From positions 1 to 64,000 of the forward strand of contig CBDBQB010000034.1 of NCBI GenBank assembly GCA_965209105.1: DNA of 64,000 bases, in the 5' to 3' direction. Position numbers and translations under genes: made by a program. Each line of letters begins with the position of its first letter. The first letter of the stretch is position 1. The notes under the pieces are model-generated. The model ran no database searches. It was not told where the DNA came from and was given only the letters and a program-made list of their open reading frames with translations. This document shows, in pieces, positions 59,972-64,000 of this stretch. This DNA is from JAAELZ01 sp965209105 (GTDB lineage: Bacteria > Pseudomonadota > Gammaproteobacteria > Arenicellales > Poriferihabitantaceae).

Positions 59972-60766
59972 ATGAAAGCCCACTTATACCCCTCGTTTCA
60001 AGCTAAAAAGTACGACAATAGCAGGACAATCGCTATTCGAATTTTGCTCGGCTTATTGCTTAGCGTGGCGATCCTTGGCTATTTTACATTAGATATAGAC
60101 CACCCCTTCCTGCTGCTTGATATAGCCAGCCGCGCCTTATACGTAGACGAAGGTTTTTACGCCGATGCAGCGCAAAATTTCAAAAAATTTGGCCAGTGGG
60201 ATATGCCCCTAGATTCGCGACATTGGCCGGGCGCGCCGTTTATGGCATTTATTCAAACCATCGTTTTTTCAATTTTCGGCGTCAGCTTAAGCGCCGCTAG
60301 GCTCATCTCCATTGGCTTGAGCTTGCTTAGCATTTTGGCTTTCTATTTTATTGCCCGTACGCGCTTCACACCCCTAGTTTCACTTGGCCTATGTTCGGCG
60401 ACGCTTTTGAGTTTTAACTATATCGGTTTTAGCCGGGCAGCGATTGCAGACCCCACTGCAAGTTGCATGTCAATGCTTGCCCTATTGGCATATGTGCGCA
60501 TCCAAACCAAGCAGCTCGCAATTCCGCTTAGTTTAGTGTTCGCTTATCTGGCCTTTTTTTCGAAGATGTACTTCCTATTTGCCCTCGCAACAATGGTCTT
60601 TTTGTGGGGCGTCGAGTTAATCGTTTTACCCTACCTTTTCAAAGAAAGGATAGATCGCAAAGCAATTGTAATGTTTGTGATATCCCTGCTTGACGATTGG
60701 GCTCTCCTACCTTTTTTATCGGCAAGCCTACGCGCAAGAAATTGCCAATTTTTTGTATATCAATAG
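59972..60766 (+). pseudogene. GT-C (ArnT/GT39-like) glycosyltransferase, N-terminal part, frameshifted
   Basis: The frame encodes a polytopic membrane protein with a first extracytoplasmic loop containing LYVDEGFYADAAQNFKKFGQ, the Asp-Glu motif of GT-C enzymes that take sugars from polyprenyl phosphates. Homology-like sequence runs to about KAIVMFVISLL, after which the frame reads unrelated residues to the stop. The true continuation is in the +1 frame from 60690. One extra T near 60690 would explain this. The ATG at 59972 is the start; TATACT at 59932-59937 may be its -10 box. Confidence 0.75.
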
Positions 60767-61562
60767 CAATAAGACGCCGCAATTGAATTTTAATTATTTG
60801 TACAACAGTTTCGCAGATGCGACCCGCAAACTCCCGTATCATACGAAAGCCCCTTACTTCATCATCATATTATTTTTATCGGCGGCCTATTACTTCATTT
60901 CACTCCTTAGGGCAAAGCTACTAGTCAAACTTCTCGATGACCTACGACAACTTGGCCGGGCAGAATGGGCCATCGGCACCTATTTTGTCGCTGGGTTTTT
61001 AGTGGTCGGCGCATTGGTACACCATAAAGCCCATTATCACTACTTCACCATCCTGCCCATCGCTTTCTTGGCTATCGCGTGCCTAAACTTGATATTCACT
61101 ACTTGGTCAAAAACTGCATTAATCGCAAGCGCACTCGCGCTACATCTCTTATATCAATTGCCCTACTATGCCGCATGGATCGATAGAACCAACCCCACCT
61201 CTATGGTGGATGCGAGTCGCGAAATGTCGGGGTTTATCAGCGCCGAGAACCCCGCAAAAATGGTGCCTATTATCGGTGAATACTCGGCACAACTTGCCCT
61301 GTATGGTGATACGCTGATGTCTTTAGATGCCAAGTGGGGTTCAGGCAAGGCAATGTGCGAGCGCGTCGCGCATTGGCGGCCTGCCTATCATGTGAATGTG
61401 GTATGGCCAGACTCAAGCAGTCGGCGCGAAAGAGACTATATTGCGCAATGTGATGTTGTGAGCGGATACCAAGAAATATCGAGATATCCAATTTTTAAAC
61501 CGTGGCATGATGAAATCGTATTATCACGGCTACTGTATACTGAAGAAAGCTCGATAAAATAA
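60681..61562 (+). pseudogene. GT-C glycosyltransferase, C-terminal part in shifted frame
   Basis: From about 60690 this frame reads LTIGLSYLFYRQAYAQEIAN and continues for some 290 residues with four or five membrane segments and a C-terminal soluble region (HWRPAYHVNVVWPDSSSRR). It joins smoothly to the upstream part at VISLL if one base is removed, giving a 529-residue protein. A TTG at 60690 can be read as a start but is not the native one. The HAD-UbiA gene begins 3 bp after its stop, so the genes form an operon. Confidence 0.75.
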
Positions 61563-61565
61563 AGT

Positions 61566-62999
61566 GTGAACAATCAAACCCACCTCCCAGCTCTCGCCGT
61601 CGACCTAGATGGCACGCTCGTCAAGACAGATTTTCTCTACGAGTCTTTCCTAGCCTTTGTTAAGCAAAATCCTTTCAATATCTTCTTGGTGTTGTTCTGG
61701 TTATTGAGCACCAATCGTGCAGTAATGAAATCTCGCATCGCAGCGCGAGTGGATTTAGATGTGGCGAATTTCCCCTATCATACTGAAGTGATTACTTGGC
61801 TACGCGAGCAGGACAAATCAGGCCGAAAACTTATACTGGCAACCGCTTCAAACGAGAAATACGCGCAAGCAGTCGCCGACTATTTGGGGTTTTTCGATGA
61901 TGTTATTGCAACACACGGTAAGGATAATATTAAAGGCGAGAACAAGGAAAAAAAGCTGATAGAGATGTTTGGCGTACGGGGCTACGACTATGTCGGTGAT
62001 AGCCATGCAGATATCTCAGTATGGCGATCTGCACGCGCGGCAATTGTGGTGAGCTCTTCGACCCGCCTTCTTTCCAAGGTAACCGCGATTGCGTCAGTCG
62101 ACAAACATTTTGAGCCAACGCAAACGAAGACAGGCTTATTACGCGCCATGCGGCCACACCAATGGGTGAAAAATCTGCTCATCTTCGTTCCACTCTTTAC
62201 ATCCCATAGCTTTGGTAGCCTACCCATCTGGACTGCCGCTATGCTAGCGTTTGTCTCCTTCAGCCTCTGCGCATCTGGAATATACATTTTGAATGATTTC
62301 TTAGACCTACAAGCTGACAGAATACATCAAAATAAACGGTTTCGGCCTTTCGCCTCGGGCCAAGTCGGCATCCCTTTAGGCAGCGCCTTGATGATCACGT
62401 TGATAGCGCTTTCCTTGTTCATTGCACACAGTATTTCTCGCAGTTTTCTACTCGTGATTCTGGTTTACCTTTCGCTAACGATCAGCTATTCATTTTATCT
62501 AAAGCGGCTATTAATGGCCGATATCGTCGTACTGGCGGGGCTGTATACGCTGAGAATTTATGCTGGCGCAGTGGCGATTAACGTCAGTCTCTCTTTTTGG
62601 CTGCTGGCTTTTTCTATGTTTTTATTTCTGAGCTTAGCCATTGTTAAACGCTATACTGAGTTATTGCTGGTTCGAAATATCGACCCCTCAGGGAAGACTT
62701 TTGCAAGGGCGTATCATATCAATGATATGCCAATCATGGGTGCACTCGGTAGCGCAAGTGGCTTTATCGCGGTATTGGTGATGGCTCTATATCTCAATAG
62801 TGACGACATGCTTAAGCTGTATGAACATCCAGAAATTTTGTGGTTAGTATGCCCTGCTATGTTGTACTGGATTTGCCGTATATGGCTGTTGGCACAACGC
62901 GGAGAGGTTCACGACGATCCCATAGTTTTCGTGATAAGAGATTCCGTAAGTCGCTTAATCGGGCTTTTCGTATTTTTATTGTTTTTGTTTGCTGCATGA
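61566..62999 (+). CDS. HAD phosphatase fused to UbiA prenyltransferase (decaprenyl-phosphate phosphoribosyltransferase-like)
   Basis: The 477-residue fusion starts with GTG. Residues 1-190 are a HAD hydrolase: LAVDLDGTLVKTDF (nucleophile Asp), LILATASNEKYAQAVADYLG and YVGDSHADISVW. From about 200 it is a UbiA membrane enzyme beginning LLRAMRPHQWVKNLLIF, with the Asp-rich motif GIYILNDFLDLQADRIHQ, then KRFRPFASG. This resembles enzymes that make decaprenyl-phospho-ribose from PRPP, and the HAD part could remove the 5-phosphate. The product would be a polyprenyl-phospho-pentose donor for the flanking GT-C genes. The reaction is inferred from family. Confidence 0.88.
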   Translation: MNNQTHLPALAVDLDGTLVKTDFLYESFLAFVKQNPFNIFLVLFWLLSTNRAVMKSRIAARVDLDVANFPYHTEVITWLREQDKSGRKLILATASNEKYAQAVADYLGFFDDVIATHGKDNIKGENKEKKLIEMFGVRGYDYVGDSHADISVWRSARAAIVVSSSTRLLSKVTAIASVDKHFEPTQTKTGLLRAMRPHQWVKNLLIFVPLFTSHSFGSLPIWTAAMLAFVSFSLCASGIYILNDFLDLQADRIHQNKRFRPFASGQVGIPLGSALMITLIALSLFIAHSISRSFLLVILVYLSLTISYSFYLKRLLMADIVVLAGLYTLRIYAGAVAINVSLSFWLLAFSMFLFLSLAIVKRYTELLLVRNIDPSGKTFARAYHINDMPIMGALGSASGFIAVLVMALYLNSDDMLKLYEHPEILWLVCPAMLYWICRIWLLAQRGEVHDDPIVFVIRDSVSRLIGLFVFLLFLFAA

Positions 63000-64000
63000 A
63001 TAAAATTTCCTCGGCGGCTGCGCAAAAGCAGTTGTACCTTCGCTTTGCCATCTCGTTCACTGCCGCGATAGGTGCTTTGCTTGTCGGCGAGTATGTTTAC
63101 TTAGGTGAGTACATTACAACGGACGAGAATAGTTACTTATTTTAAGCCTGGTTATTTTCCAATGGCGAACTACGCGCGGAAACGCCGCTCCTATCGCTTA
63201 GAGATCTATTCTTCCATCGCATGATCATCTTAGATGAGAGTGCGGGATGGTTGTCGCGTTACTCTCCTGCGCATCCGCTTTGGCTAACACCCGGCATGAT
63301 GATTGGATACCCCAGAATCATGATTGCCGTTGCGGCTTTCTTGTCTCTTTGGTTTACGCTTAAAGCAGCAGGCCGTCTTCGAATCTCAATTTGGATTCCC
63401 GCTGCTATGCTGTTGATAAGCCCCTATTTTTGGTTGATGCAAGGATCGGTCTTGAGTCATACATCGGGCTTGGCCATGACTGCATTGATGACCTGGGCTT
63501 TCATCGTATGGCAACAAGAAGGGAAATTGCAGTTTGCAACCATTGCAGGGCTCGCTTGGGCATTTTTATTCCTCAATCGTACCTATACCTCGAGTTGGAT
63601 TGCGCTGCCATTTGCGATTTTTGTCCTCATTGGATTATATCGCTCACCCAAGTTAAAGCTATTTGTCGGCACCGCTACATTTGCCGCCTGTGCCGCCATC
63701 GGCGTCGCTATTTTTCTGGTGTATAACTATCAGGTTAGTGGCGACCCCTTCTTATCGTCATATCTTTACTACGATCCAGCGGATGGCCCAGGCTTTGGTT
63801 CAAGGCATAGCGTTAATTATTCTGTTGCCCACTCGCTCGCGGCGGGATGGGAAGCACTTGAATTTAATTTGCGTACCTTAAACACCCGTTTATGGGGGTT
63901 TAGCGGCTCACTATTTGTTTGGGGCGCCTTGGTGATCATCGGCTGGACACATAAATACAGCTTACTTTTTATTGCCAGCACATTCCTAGTCTGGGGTGCA
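62996..64000 (+). pseudogene. GT-C type glycosyltransferase with in-frame TAA, running off the window end
   Basis: The ATG overlaps the HAD-UbiA stop (ATGA). The frame reads a membrane segment and LGEYITTDENSYLF, then TAA at 63143-63145. It then stays open in the same frame to the window end, about 285 more codons (AWLFSNGELRAETP, WLSRYSPAHPLWLTPGMMIG, and several membrane segments). Family members have an Asp-Glu loop followed by a Gln at this position, and CAA to TAA is a single transition. The upstream and downstream parts are clearly one gene. The C-terminus is beyond the window. Confidence 0.8.

Noticed and set aside
63391..63881. Two plus-strand ORFs (111 and 72 codons) near the window end
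   Set aside because: They are out-of-frame readings of the GT-C gene that stays open from 63146 to the window end.

Overview
The window looks like a chromosomal segment of an aerobic gammaproteobacterium, probably marine or aquatic, of intermediate GC. The evidence is a core gene order typical of that class: thrS-infC-rpmI-rplT-pheS-pheT-ihfA followed by a merR-type gene and tRNA-Pro; rpsB-tsf-pyrH-frr-uppS-cdsA-dxr; tsaE-amidase-mutL-miaA with divergent queG; and an aceE-aceF-lpd cluster with a homodimeric E1 and an E3 that carries its own lipoyl domain. IspB points to a ubiquinone-using respirer. I do not name a genus.

Layout. 1-5.5 kb is an accessory stretch: a truncated VOC gene, a RelB/RelE-like toxin-antitoxin pair, small orphan genes separated by hairpins that resemble integron attC sites, a Tat-exported agmatine-deiminase-like protein, a GFA protein, a hydrolase-like protein with altered catalytic residues, and PsiE. 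5.7-11.5 kb holds a UbiA prenyltransferase, RhlE helicase, RimB/RimK and a frameshifted surface protein with carboxypeptidase-regulatory-like repeats. A 160-bp palindromic MITE-like element sits at 11.6 kb. 12-18.6 kb is the pyruvate dehydrogenase operon plus a YbfF-type esterase, then ispB. 19.6-27.3 kb (minus strand) holds the translation, envelope-lipid and isoprenoid genes and threonine aldolase. FtsK, TrxB and an Smr protein follow. At 31.4-32.3 kb there are two candidate structured RNAs with GGA-loop hairpins, a duplicated 3' end of tRNA-Pro and a small membrane protein. 32.3-39.8 kb is the pheST/IF3/ThrRS block. tRNA-Val and a secreted repeat protein follow, then miaA, mutL, the amidase, tsaE and queG.

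47-64 kb is accessory again: a cyclase/ATPase, a PLP decarboxylase, a GMC oxidoreductase with a Tat lipoprotein partner, a DUF2142 membrane protein, secreted proteins, and a surface-glycan region. That region holds an acyltransferase, two GT-C type glycosyltransferases and a HAD-UbiA fusion related to decaprenyl-phosphate phosphoribosyltransferases. Three of its four genes are damaged: the acyltransferase by an IS3-family insertion and a frameshift, one GT-C gene by a frameshift, and the other by an in-frame TAA. By contrast, the core genes are all open. Either the locus is decaying or switching, or some single-base lesions are assembly errors; the IS insertion is clearly real.

The candidates I consider most worth following are the GGA-hairpin RNAs around tRNA-Pro, the S2 protein with a repeat-rich tail ending in a helix-hairpin-helix domain, and the glycan locus with its lesions.
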